This document shows positions 1 through 4,705 of a DNA stretch of 7,157 nt, one piece after another (the first letter of the stretch is position 1; the number at the start of each line of letters is the position of its first letter). A program made the translations under genes and the position numbers. The notes under the pieces were generated by a model, which had not been told where the DNA came from, did not search any database, and saw only the letters and a list, made by a program, of their open reading frames with translations. The stretch comes from an uncultured Litorilinea sp. (lineage in GTDB: Bacteria; Chloroflexota; Anaerolineae; Caldilineales; Caldilineaceae). The stretch covers positions 1 through 7,157 of the forward strand of contig CAMPHP010000145.1 in the NCBI GenBank assembly GCA_946885925.1. Direction: 5' to 3'.

Positions 1-41
1 CGTAGACGCGATACAACATTGAGACCTTGGTAACACAAGGA

Positions 42-72
42 CTTGCCTGCACAATGGCAATGAGCAGGCAAG
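42..72. repeat. Inverted repeat / hairpin in the left intergenic region
   Basis: CTTGCCTGC (42-50) and GCAGGCAAG (64-72) form a perfect 9-bp stem around a 13-nt loop. No T-run follows on either strand, so it is not a standard intrinsic terminator. The rest of 1-247 shows no convincing gene. On the minus strand an ATG at 19-17 could open a gene leaving the window to the left, but only six codons are visible, too few to call. A second short hairpin (GCACG/CGTGC) lies at 138-149. Confidence 0.45.
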
Positions 73-183
73 CCAGCAGTAACCAAATAATAACCGCTTG
101 AAGATGCGGTGATGTTCATGAGTTTTAACAACAATTTGCACGAGCGTGCGAGAGTTAGTCGTGAATCGTGGTTGCTAACGGCA

Positions 184-213
184 TTGTGGGAACGAGTTGT
201 ACTTGTTTAGAAT
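184..213 (+). promoter_or_regulatory. Weak sigma70-like promoter for the 248-451 gene
   Basis: TAGAAT (208-213) matches the -10 consensus at five of six positions. TTGTGG (184-189) lies 18 nt upstream as a poor -35 box. The start site would fall near 220, leaving a leader of about 28 nt that contains GGAG (232-235) before the ATG. This is consensus matching only. Confidence 0.3.
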
Positions 214-247
214 GAAGATTTCGCAGGAAATGGAGACTTGAGCCACT

Positions 248-451
248 ATGATCGTTACAACATTCGTGACAGCCTATTTAATCATCGGCGCAATCTGTAC
301 AACCATTCTGGTGAGCGCCTGTATCGTTGCGGGTCGATCAGAAAAGAGCGTGCAGGATTTGAATGATCCTGTTTCCCGGGATGCACATGCACCACAGCCG
401 GTGAAGCAGACGACCTCTGATTCACGTCGCACCTATGCACATCTTGCATAA
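248..451 (+). CDS. Small single-pass membrane protein, unknown function
   Basis: This 67-residue protein is not one I recognise. Residues about 3-27 form a hydrophobic segment (VTTFVTAYLIIGAICTTILV and onward) that should span the membrane once. The remaining 40 residues are polar and look disordered. There are two cysteines, Cys17 and Cys25, inside the hydrophobic segment. A GGAG at 232-235 lies 12 nt before the ATG, a rather long spacing. An intrinsic terminator begins 35 nt after the stop, and a possible -10 box lies upstream, so it looks like a single-gene transcription unit. The bracketing by expression signals is the main support for it being real; no domain or homologue can be named. 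Confidence 0.6.
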   Translation: MIVTTFVTAYLIIGAICTTILVSACIVAGRSEKSVQDLNDPVSRDAHAPQPVKQTTSDSRRTYAHLA

Positions 452-485
452 CTTGGTCCTGTAAAACCTAATTAGCGCAAGTAGA

Positions 486-516
486 AGCCGCGGCCCAACC
501 GGGACCGTGGCTTTTT
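486..516 (+). terminator. Rho-independent terminator after the small membrane protein
   Basis: Bases 486-496 pair with 502-512 (one G-T wobble and one C-A mismatch) around a five-base loop, giving a GC-rich stem followed directly by TTTTT (512-516). It lies 35 nt after the 248-451 stop codon. The plus-strand frame of the next feature is also open through it, so the hairpin may have formed over older coding sequence. Confidence 0.75.
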
Positions 517-522
517 GTTGAT

Positions 523-756
523 TTGGAGCAAGCCTCCAGTAGCACACTCTACCATCTCCCTCCGTATCATGTCCATATGAGCTTTGTCTATGGTGTGTCG
601 CCCGAAGGTCTTGAACAGACCACGAAGTTGGTAAGCCAAATGAATTTTGGCCCTGGCTTTGGGGCAGAAGCAGTTGATCTGAGGGGGCGCATAGGCCAGA
701 TTACGAATGGGAAGTGGGTGCTGATCCAGCGTTTTCCACTGCAAGGAAAAGCATAA
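523..756 (+). CDS. Short 2H phosphoesterase-like protein (2'-5' RNA ligase family), probably a C-terminal remnant
   Basis: The 77-residue frame resembles the second half of the 2H phosphoesterase / 2'-5' RNA ligase (LigT-like) fold. LPPYHVHMSFVYG (residues 12-24) contains an H-x-S signature (His18, Ser20), followed by a helix and by a strand pattern ending in GKWVLIQRFPL, as at the family's C-terminus. Active members are about 170-200 residues with two H-x-[S/T] motifs, one in each half; only one is present here. The frame is open back to 472, but the only start codons are TTG at 523 or ATG at 577, and neither has a good Shine-Dalgarno sequence. A terminator hairpin lies just upstream. I read it as a truncated, probably inactive leftover; a short standalone protein is possible. 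The family assignment is moderately secure and expression is doubtful. Confidence 0.45.
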   Translation: MEQASSSTLYHLPPYHVHMSFVYGVSPEGLEQTTKLVSQMNFGPGFGAEAVDLRGRIGQITNGKWVLIQRFPLQGKA

Positions 757-905
757 CGAAAATTGAGTTTTTTTGCCTGTTAGACAAAAAGTTCCTTCTA
801 GAGGAAAATATCCGCTACATCCATCAACAGCCGGTATATTGGAGATAGCCCATCGCGCTTACCCTTCTTAGTCAAAACAACCAGATATGAACACAGGAGG
901 CCATC

Positions 906-1301
906 GTGGAACGTCGCATTACAAACCCTTGGACTTGGCAGGATGCGTTTGGATTTGTTCAAGCTCACGAGGTGAGCGATGCTAGGCGGGTACTCTTCTG
1001 TGCCGGCCAGACCTCTGTTGATACTGAAGGGGTGCCCATTCATGCGGGTGATATGCGCGCACAAGTTACCCAAGCACTTGATAATCTGGAGACGGTTCTA
1101 AGTGAGGCGGGCTTTACTCTATCGGATGTTGTTCGTTTGACGATCTACACAACCGATGTAGACCGGCTGCTCGGAGAGTGGGATGCGCTTATGGGCAGAT
1201 TGTCAGCAGCCAACTGCCAGCCCGCGTCCACCCTGCTGGGCGTAGCTCGGCTGTTTGCGCCTGATGTGCTGGTTGAGTTAGAGGCAACAGCCATCGCCTA
1301 G
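906..1301 (+). CDS. RidA/YjgF/YER057c/UK114 family protein lacking the catalytic arginine
   Basis: This complete 131-residue protein starts at GTG, chosen because AGGAGG (895-900) sits exactly 5 nt upstream. Length and motifs fit the Rid family: CAGQTSVDTEGVP (residues 32-44), QVTQALDNLETVLSEAGF (53-70), DVVRLTIYTTD (74-84) and the C-terminal ARLFAPDVLVELEATAIA. Family members are cytoplasmic trimers. The RidA subgroup hydrolyses reactive imines/enamines such as 2-aminoacrylate made by PLP enzymes, using an arginine equivalent to E. coli RidA Arg105 in the P-A-R-[ST] motif. Here that motif reads QPASTLLGV, with Ser108 at the arginine position. The conserved glutamate (Glu126 or Glu124) remains. 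So the fold is near certain, but imine deaminase activity should not be assumed; it more likely belongs to a non-RidA Rid subgroup. The gene stands alone and ends at a structured terminator. Confidence 0.92.
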   Translation: MERRITNPWTWQDAFGFVQAHEVSDARRVLFCAGQTSVDTEGVPIHAGDMRAQVTQALDNLETVLSEAGFTLSDVVRLTIYTTDVDRLLGEWDALMGRLSAANCQPASTLLGVARLFAPDVLVELEATAIA

Positions 1302-1317
1302 TGGATAGGTTTGAATG

Positions 1318-1345
1318 AAGTAATACGAAGAAAGTAATACGAAGA
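1318..1345. repeat. Two exact tandem copies of a 14-bp unit
   Basis: AAGTAATACGAAGA occurs at 1318-1331 and again at 1332-1345 with no mismatch, between the RidA-family stop codon and its terminator. It looks like a recent slippage duplication. No function can be inferred. Confidence 0.8.
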
Positions 1346-1361
1346 GAGTTGTGCAGCATCC

Positions 1362-1422
1362 CGGCATGGTAGACCGCCTTGAGTGCGAACACTTTCGTGC
1401 TCATGGCCTACCATGCCGTTTT
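1362..1422 (+). terminator. Long structured terminator after the RidA-family gene
   Basis: CGGCATGGTAG (1362-1372) pairs perfectly with CTACCATGCCG (1408-1418), and TTTT (1419-1422) follows. Inside, 1376-1378 pairs with 1405-1407, and 1381-1389 pairs with 1394-1402 (two G-T wobbles) around a CACT loop, with an ACC bulge and a T-T mismatch between the stems. The whole 57-nt element therefore folds into one long hairpin, much larger than a usual terminator. It separates the plus-strand RidA-family gene from the convergent arylsulfotransferase-like gene, which ends at 1472. On the minus strand no T-run follows, so termination is expected only for plus-strand transcripts. Confidence 0.65.
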
Positions 1423-1471
1423 CTATAGTAGGTGGTGAAGTGGTTGACGAGATAGGGCTTGCCATGTCACG

Positions 1472-2644
1472 CTACAGCAGGCCCAGGCTGGCGTTAAGTT
1501 GTTTGTAAGCATCGGGGGTCAGGTCGCGATCAGCAATGGCAGGATGTGACAGGCCGTAACGATAGGCCCGGTAAATAGAGACAGACAGGTTACCCTCGTC
1601 AGAACCATGTACAAATGGGGAAATCCACTCCCAGACTACCTCGTTGTTCCGCGTCACCTCAAACAATCGCCCCGAGGTACCTTCGCAGATAAAGACGTTA
1701 CCCATCTCCAGTCGCTGGGCACTGGATATATGTCCACTGAAAAACTGTTCGGGGGGATTCGCTTTGTACTGCCAAACAACTTTGCTCGTTTTTGGATCCA
1801 CTTCAATCACACGCGAAAAGGGCATTCCCCCGGGCTTATTCATACCATTATCAAAAATCTGAATATTGCCGTTTTCGAGGCAGGTGACGTGATGTTGCAT
1901 GCTGATTTCTGGTTCGGTCAGTTTCCAAACCAACTTCTCTGCTTCGGGATCGATAATCGCCACCCGTGAGTTTGTGCGACAGGAAATAACGATCTTGCCA
2001 TCACGAGTCAGATCCAACCCATTCACGTGCGTCCACTCTCCTCGATTTTCCAAGGGCTGAATTGGGTCTCGACGCGGATGAAAGTATTTCCAAGTATGAT
2101 ACCGGGCGACCACGTTGCCTTCACGGTCAATCTCGATGATATCGTCGCCAAGCATGGGAGGATCTTTCTTGCCCTTTGCTCTCATGCCGCCACGAACCTC
2201 TTTGGCTAGCTCCTCCGCCAGGGGAACCCACTCGGGTAGCAGAATGTTACCGTTCTCTTTGACATGGAAATCGTGATGGATGGCCGGATTGTCATATGAC
2301 CACAGCAGATTACCCTCGAAATCGTATTCGCGTAGTATGGTGTAGCCGCCGCCCAATTTTCGTAGACGCAGAGGTAGATTTGCCAGCAGGGTTGCTTCAT
2401 CAGCGGCTTTGGCTTGTTTGAGCAGTTCAGGGTCGGAGCCGGTGATCATCAGGTTACCCGATGGCAGTAGTTTGCCAAAGCCGGGCCGAAAATCGTCGAA
2501 CTGCCAGCGTTTGACAACCTTACCCTCCATGTTAATGAGCAGGCTAGATTGAGTCCCTGGCGGCGATAACAGTGTGAACCCCTTGAACGATTTGTTGGGA
2601 TTGTGATATGTTAGCCCGGTTTTTCGATACGCCGACCAGCCCAT
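1472..2644 (-). CDS. Arylsulfotransferase (ASST) family beta-propeller protein, cytoplasmic
   Basis: This 390-residue protein starts at the ATG at 2644-2642, because AAGGAG (2655-2650, minus strand) lies 5-6 nt before it. The frame stays open to 2842, but that extension comes from transposase debris. The protein has repeated propeller-blade strands ending in h-h-D/E-x-x-G-N-h-h-W, for example FEGNLLWSY (109-117), REGNVVARY (174-182) and NNEVVWEWI (333-341). It carries the histidine-bearing blade motifs typical of arylsulfotransferases: HHDFHVKENGNILLP (123-137), THVNGLDLTRDGKIVISCR (205-223), QHHVTCLENGNIQIFDNG (250-267) and SGHISSAQRLEMGNVFICEG (303-322). Characterised ASST enzymes are periplasmic and move sulfate between phenols through a sulfated histidine. 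This protein has no signal peptide, so a cytosolic role, or a non-catalytic propeller, is equally possible. No sulfur-metabolism gene is adjacent. Family call strong, enzymatic role unproven. Confidence 0.88.
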   Translation of the reverse strand: MGWSAYRKTGLTYHNPNKSFKGFTLLSPPGTQSSLLINMEGKVVKRWQFDDFRPGFGKLLPSGNLMITGSDPELLKQAKAADEATLLANLPLRLRKLGGGYTILREYDFEGNLLWSYDNPAIHHDFHVKENGNILLPEWVPLAEELAKEVRGGMRAKGKKDPPMLGDDIIEIDREGNVVARYHTWKYFHPRRDPIQPLENRGEWTHVNGLDLTRDGKIVISCRTNSRVAIIDPEAEKLVWKLTEPEISMQHHVTCLENGNIQIFDNGMNKPGGMPFSRVIEVDPKTSKVVWQYKANPPEQFFSGHISSAQRLEMGNVFICEGTSGRLFEVTRNNEVVWEWISPFVHGSDEGNLSVSIYRAYRYGLSHPAIADRDLTPDAYKQLNASLGLL

Positions 2645-2742
2645 GACATCTCCTTTTTGCCCTCCCGTTACGCAGGAGAGAGCAGTTTCTATATTGGCTT
2701 GTTGATTGTGGATTTGATTAGGAAGAGTGGACACAGAGACAA

Positions 2743-2760
2743 TCTGTAGTATCTGTAGTA
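2743..2760. repeat. Two exact tandem copies of a 9-bp unit
   Basis: TCTGTAGTA is repeated exactly at 2743-2751 and 2752-2760, at the outer edge of the transposase remnant and upstream of the arylsulfotransferase-like gene. It may be a slippage product. It could mark the end of the inserted DNA, but no terminal inverted repeat is recognisable. Confidence 0.7.
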
Positions 2761-3000
2761 TCAACTTTCTGAGCTGAAGCAGTATACAGGGGACAAGCGA
2801 TGAAATGCAAAGTAATTTCCAACCAAGCAAAGAGACGCTCAATCTTCCAACGGCGCTTGTAACGCAACTTGCGCCCCCCTGTGTCTTAGGTTTCTTACGG
2901 TTGCTCTTGTGTGGCGCAATCAGTTCAATGTTGCGCTCATCAAGAGTCGTGCATCGAGTGGATCAGAGTCATAGGCTGTGTCAGCAACCAGCCGCTGTAT
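2755..3000 (-). pseudogene. IS5-type transposase, 3' fragment with frameshifts
   Basis: Reading the minus strand from 3000, QRLVADTAYDSDPLDARL matches the DDE motif region of IS5-type transposases (AD-x-AYDSD). That frame stops at 2920. The homology continues in a second frame from about 2938 as ERNIELIAPHKSNRKKPKTQ. It then shifts again at a run of six G (2879-2874 on the minus strand) into RKLRYKRRWKIERLFAWL, the conserved block carrying the catalytic glutamate (ERLFAWL). About 15 residues normally following are missing, and a third frame gives the hydrophobic C-terminal helix, WKLLCISSLVPCILLQLRKL. At least two frameshifts, an apparent internal deletion and no N-terminal half make this a dead remnant. 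The fragment abuts the truncated integrase. Exact ends are approximate. Confidence 0.75.
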
Positions 3001-3229
3001 GGAAGTACGCGTGTATGTGGTGCGCGGTGATGTCGCCAAGCTCGGTGACGTGTTGAGCTTCACACCACGCGAAAAAGGGCTGCAACGTCCAACCATAGAA
3101 CCGCAAGGTGCTTGGTTGAAAGCGTTCAGCCTGACAACGGAGGCAGAATAAATTGTATGCTTCGGAAATGCTAACAAAACGAGGGACTAGACTTTGGGAC
3201 ATGGCAAACCACTTTTCGTGCTGGCGCAC
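2981..3229 (-). pseudogene. Tyrosine recombinase/integrase, N-terminal domain only
   Basis: The frame encodes the SAM-like core-binding domain of phage-type integrases: SISEAYNLFCLRCQAERF, then PSTLRFYGWTLQPFFAWC, then VTELGDITAHHIHAYF. It stops after the first domain. The catalytic domain with the R-H-R-Y residues is absent, because from about position 3000 the sequence becomes transposase remnant, and the last four residues plus the TGA are read from that. Either GTG at 3229 or ATG at 3202 could be the original start; neither has a clear Shine-Dalgarno sequence. The gene lies 36 nt beyond the 3' end of tRNA-Arg on the same strand, the usual place for the integrase of a tRNA-targeting island. 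It is most likely the relic of such an element, disrupted by insertion-sequence DNA. Confidence 0.72.
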
Positions 3230-3247
3230 TAGATGGAGTGGTTTGCC
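3203..3247. repeat. 11-bp perfect inverted repeat between tRNA-Arg and the integrase start
   Basis: GGCAAACCACT (3203-3213) and AGTGGTTTGCC (3237-3247) are perfect inverted copies separated by 23 nt, which itself holds a small GTGC/GCAC stem. One arm ends directly at the candidate integrase ATG (3202-3200). No T-run follows on either strand. It could be a recombinase binding site, a transcript hairpin controlling integrase translation, or part of an old attachment region; the sequence does not decide. Confidence 0.6.
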
Positions 3248-3264
3248 GTATAGCTTGTGTTTAG

Positions 3265-3337
3265 TACCCTGGGGGCGACTCGAACGCCCGACACCTAGCT
3301 CCGGAGGCTAGTGCTCTATCCACTGAGCTACCAGGGC
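3265..3337 (-). tRNA. tRNA-Arg, anticodon CCG
   Basis: This 73-nt cloverleaf reads 3337 to 3265. The acceptor GCCCTGG pairs with CCAGGGT, with a G1-U72 wobble as the only non-Watson-Crick pair. The D stem is GCTC/GAGC with loop AGTGGATA, containing the A20 typical of arginine tRNAs. The anticodon stem CTAGC/GCTAG carries the loop CTCCGGA, giving anticodon CCG (reads CGG). The T arm GGGCG-TTCGAGT-CGCCC is perfect. The discriminator is A and the next bases are CT, so CCA is not encoded and must be added after transcription. The gene appears functional. An integrase fragment lies just beyond its 3' end, making it the likely former integration target. Confidence 0.96.
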
Positions 3338-3361
3338 ACAATTTATGGAGATAGTGAATCT

Positions 3362-3391
3362 ATTGTAGTGCAAAATGGTTGAGTTGGTCAA
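3362..3391 (-). promoter_or_regulatory. Promoter of tRNA-Arg
   Basis: On the minus strand TTGACC (3391-3386) and TACAAT (3367-3362) each match the sigma70 consensus at five of six positions and are separated by 18 nt. Transcription would begin near 3355, leaving a short leader before the tRNA 5' end at 3337. Confidence 0.65.
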
Positions 3392-3583
3392 TTTGTCTAT
3401 CCGAGTATTCCCCACTGCAATTTCTGCATCATGAACACCCTCTTTGCATAATCCGCGTAGTTGCCAACCCCATTGTTATGTGGATCACTGCGCCCTCTCT
3501 CATTCTCCTATATTCCTGGAAGCTAGTAGCACAACAAACAATGCAAGCCCAGCAAAAATGCAAGCACAGTAAAGGAGAATCTG

Positions 3584-3787
3584 ATGAGTAGAGGGATAGG
3601 GATTTTGTTGCTGATCGCCTCTGTGGTCGTCATCTTTTTGATCGCTCGCCAATATCCATTTACCGGGACACTCTCCCTTGAGTTCCAGGAGGTGTGGCTG
3701 TGGATTATCCTGGTGGTGATGATTCTTATTGCGGGCCTCGGTGGTTATCTCCTTTTCCGGCGCGGACACTACGACAGATTCGACTAA
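3584..3787 (+). CDS. Small two-span membrane protein, unknown function
   Basis: This 67-residue protein has two hydrophobic helices: about residues 4-21 (GIGILLLIASVVVIFLIA) and 38-58 (WLWIILVVMILIAGLGGYLL). A polar turn of about 16 residues separates them, and the tail RRGHYDRFD is basic to acidic. The positive charges at both ends suggest both termini face the cytoplasm, a hairpin topology. AAGGAG (3572-3577) lies 6 nt before the ATG, a textbook ribosome binding site and the main reason to accept the gene. No family is recognised. It is divergent from tRNA-Arg and followed by a strong hairpin at 3820-3857, so it is probably transcribed alone. Confidence 0.72.
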   Translation: MSRGIGILLLIASVVVIFLIARQYPFTGTLSLEFQEVWLWIILVVMILIAGLGGYLLFRRGHYDRFD

Positions 3788-3819
3788 CTGCCGCGGATGC
3801 GAATAGACTATACGCTGCG

Positions 3820-3857
3820 TCTAGCGGGTTTTTGGCTTCAGCCCGATACCCGCTAGA
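3820..3857. repeat. 10-bp perfect hairpin after the two-span membrane protein gene
   Basis: TCTAGCGGGT (3820-3829) pairs perfectly with ACCCGCTAGA (3848-3857), and the 18-nt loop holds a further GGC/GCC stem. The only T-run lies inside the loop, so this is not a classical intrinsic terminator in either direction, although its place 32 nt after a stop codon suggests a role at the transcript end. Confidence 0.55.
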
Positions 3858-3966
3858 GAGGTTACGACTTTAATGATGTAGCGGATTTACGCAGGGATTT
3901 GTGCTGGAAATTTGTGTGGGCACGATATCGCTGCGCGGCTGTGAGGTACTGATTATTGGAGTAGTG

Positions 3967-4593
3967 ATGTAGTACCGACTTGTCATTTTTGATTTCGACG
4001 GCACGTTGGCCGACTCGTTCCCTTGGTTCATTCAGATTGTTAACACGGTTGCGGTAAAGTATAACTTCAAGGGGATCGAGGAAAGTGAGATTGAGATGCT
4101 ACGAGGTTATGGTGCGCGGCAACTCATCAAGCACCTCGGCATACCTGTGTGGAAATTGCCTTTTATTGCAAATCATATGCGACAAGTGACAGCGACCGGT
4201 GTTCGCAATATTTCCCTATTCGCAGGCGTCGATTCTCTGTTAGAGCAGTTATCGCTTGCGGGTATCACAGTCGCTCTTGTTACTTCAAACTCATACGAGA
4301 ATGTGCATAACGTGTTGGGTACAGAGAATATGAAGCGCATTCAGTACTATGAATGTGGTGTGTCGCTATTTGGGAAACGTGCTGGCTTCCGCAAAATACT
4401 CAAACAAAGCGGGGTGCTGCCGAGTGAGGCACTCTGTATTGGGGATGAGGTACGAGACATCGAAGCGGCGACCAAAGAAGGGATTCCCTTTGGCGCTGTT
4501 GCATGGGGCTTTAACCATATTGAGGCGCTCAAGTCCTACGAGCCAGCCGAGGTCTTTGAACGTGTGGATGACATTGTTGCGCGTCTTGTCTGA
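3967..4593 (+). CDS. HAD-family hydrolase (phosphatase-like) with an in-frame TAG as codon 2
   Basis: Counting from ATG 3967, all four HAD motifs are present: motif I DFDGT (Asp9, Asp11), motif II VALVTSN (Thr106/Ser107), motif III FGK (Lys137) and motif IV CIGDEVRDIEAA (Asp160, Asp164). A helical cap-like region (20-80) lies after motif I. Length (208 residues) and order fit HAD subfamily I phosphatases similar to phosphoglycolate phosphatase; substrate unknown. GGAG (3958-3961) is ideally spaced 5 nt before ATG 3967, but the next codon is TAG, then TAC CGA CTT GTC ATT, reading YRLVIFDFDGT. Relatives commonly begin M-K-Y-R, so a lysine codon (AAG) may have mutated to TAG, or one base may be miscalled. 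The next usual start, TTG 4006, would remove both catalytic aspartates. ATT 3985 would keep them but lacks a ribosome binding site. Either a fresh pseudogene or a gene with an unusual start. Confidence 0.8.
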
Positions 4594-4618
4594 ATCATGC
4601 GTATTGCCTGAGAAGTAT

Positions 4619-4644
4619 AGCACGTGATGCGTATGGCGCGTGCT
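4619..4644. repeat. Short hairpin after the HAD gene
   Basis: AGCACG (4619-4624) and CGTGCT (4639-4644) form a 6-bp stem around 14 nt. No T-run follows, so I do not call it a terminator. The surrounding GC-rich stretch also repeats TGGCGCG. Confidence 0.3.
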
Positions 4645-4670
4645 TGATGGCGCGCTTCTGGCGTAAGAGG

Positions 4671-4699
4671 TTGGTTCACTCCATTGCTCATGCTATAAT
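4671..4699 (+). promoter_or_regulatory. Extended -10 promoter giving a leaderless TPR-protein mRNA
   Basis: TATAAT (4694-4699) is a perfect -10 box directly preceded by TGC (4691-4693), an extended -10. TTGGTT (4671-4676) is a weak -35 box at 17-nt spacing. The -10 box ends only 6 nt before the ATG at 4706, so the expected start site coincides with the start codon. Confidence 0.7.
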
Positions 4700-4705
4700 C
4701 AAACC

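Noticed and set aside
1318..1345. CRISPR or other repeat array from the tandem repeats at 1318-1345 and 2743-2760
   Set aside because: Each has only two adjoining copies with no spacers, and no cas-like gene is present.
2645..2842. N-terminal extension of the arylsulfotransferase-like frame (66 extra residues beginning MSVSLLGWKLL)
   Set aside because: The extension reads through the C-terminal helix of the transposase remnant and intergenic DNA, while a strong ribosome binding site marks the ATG at 2644.
2805..3056. 83-codon plus-strand open frame
   Set aside because: It is antisense to the transposase and integrase remnants and shows no recognisable protein pattern.
3500..3769. 89-codon minus-strand open frame
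   Set aside because: It is antisense to the two-span membrane protein, which has a textbook ribosome binding site on the plus strand.
3820..3857. Intrinsic terminator at the 10-bp hairpin
   Set aside because: The T-run lies within the loop and none follows the stem on either strand; listed only as an inverted repeat.
3967..3972. Amber codon recoded as an amino acid (suppression or pyrrolysine)
   Set aside because: Two other genes in the window use TAG as their normal stop, and no suppressor tRNA or pyrrolysine machinery is visible.
4006..4593. HAD protein starting at TTG 4006
   Set aside because: This start would delete the catalytic DFDGT motif and has no ribosome binding site; the coding homology clearly begins upstream.
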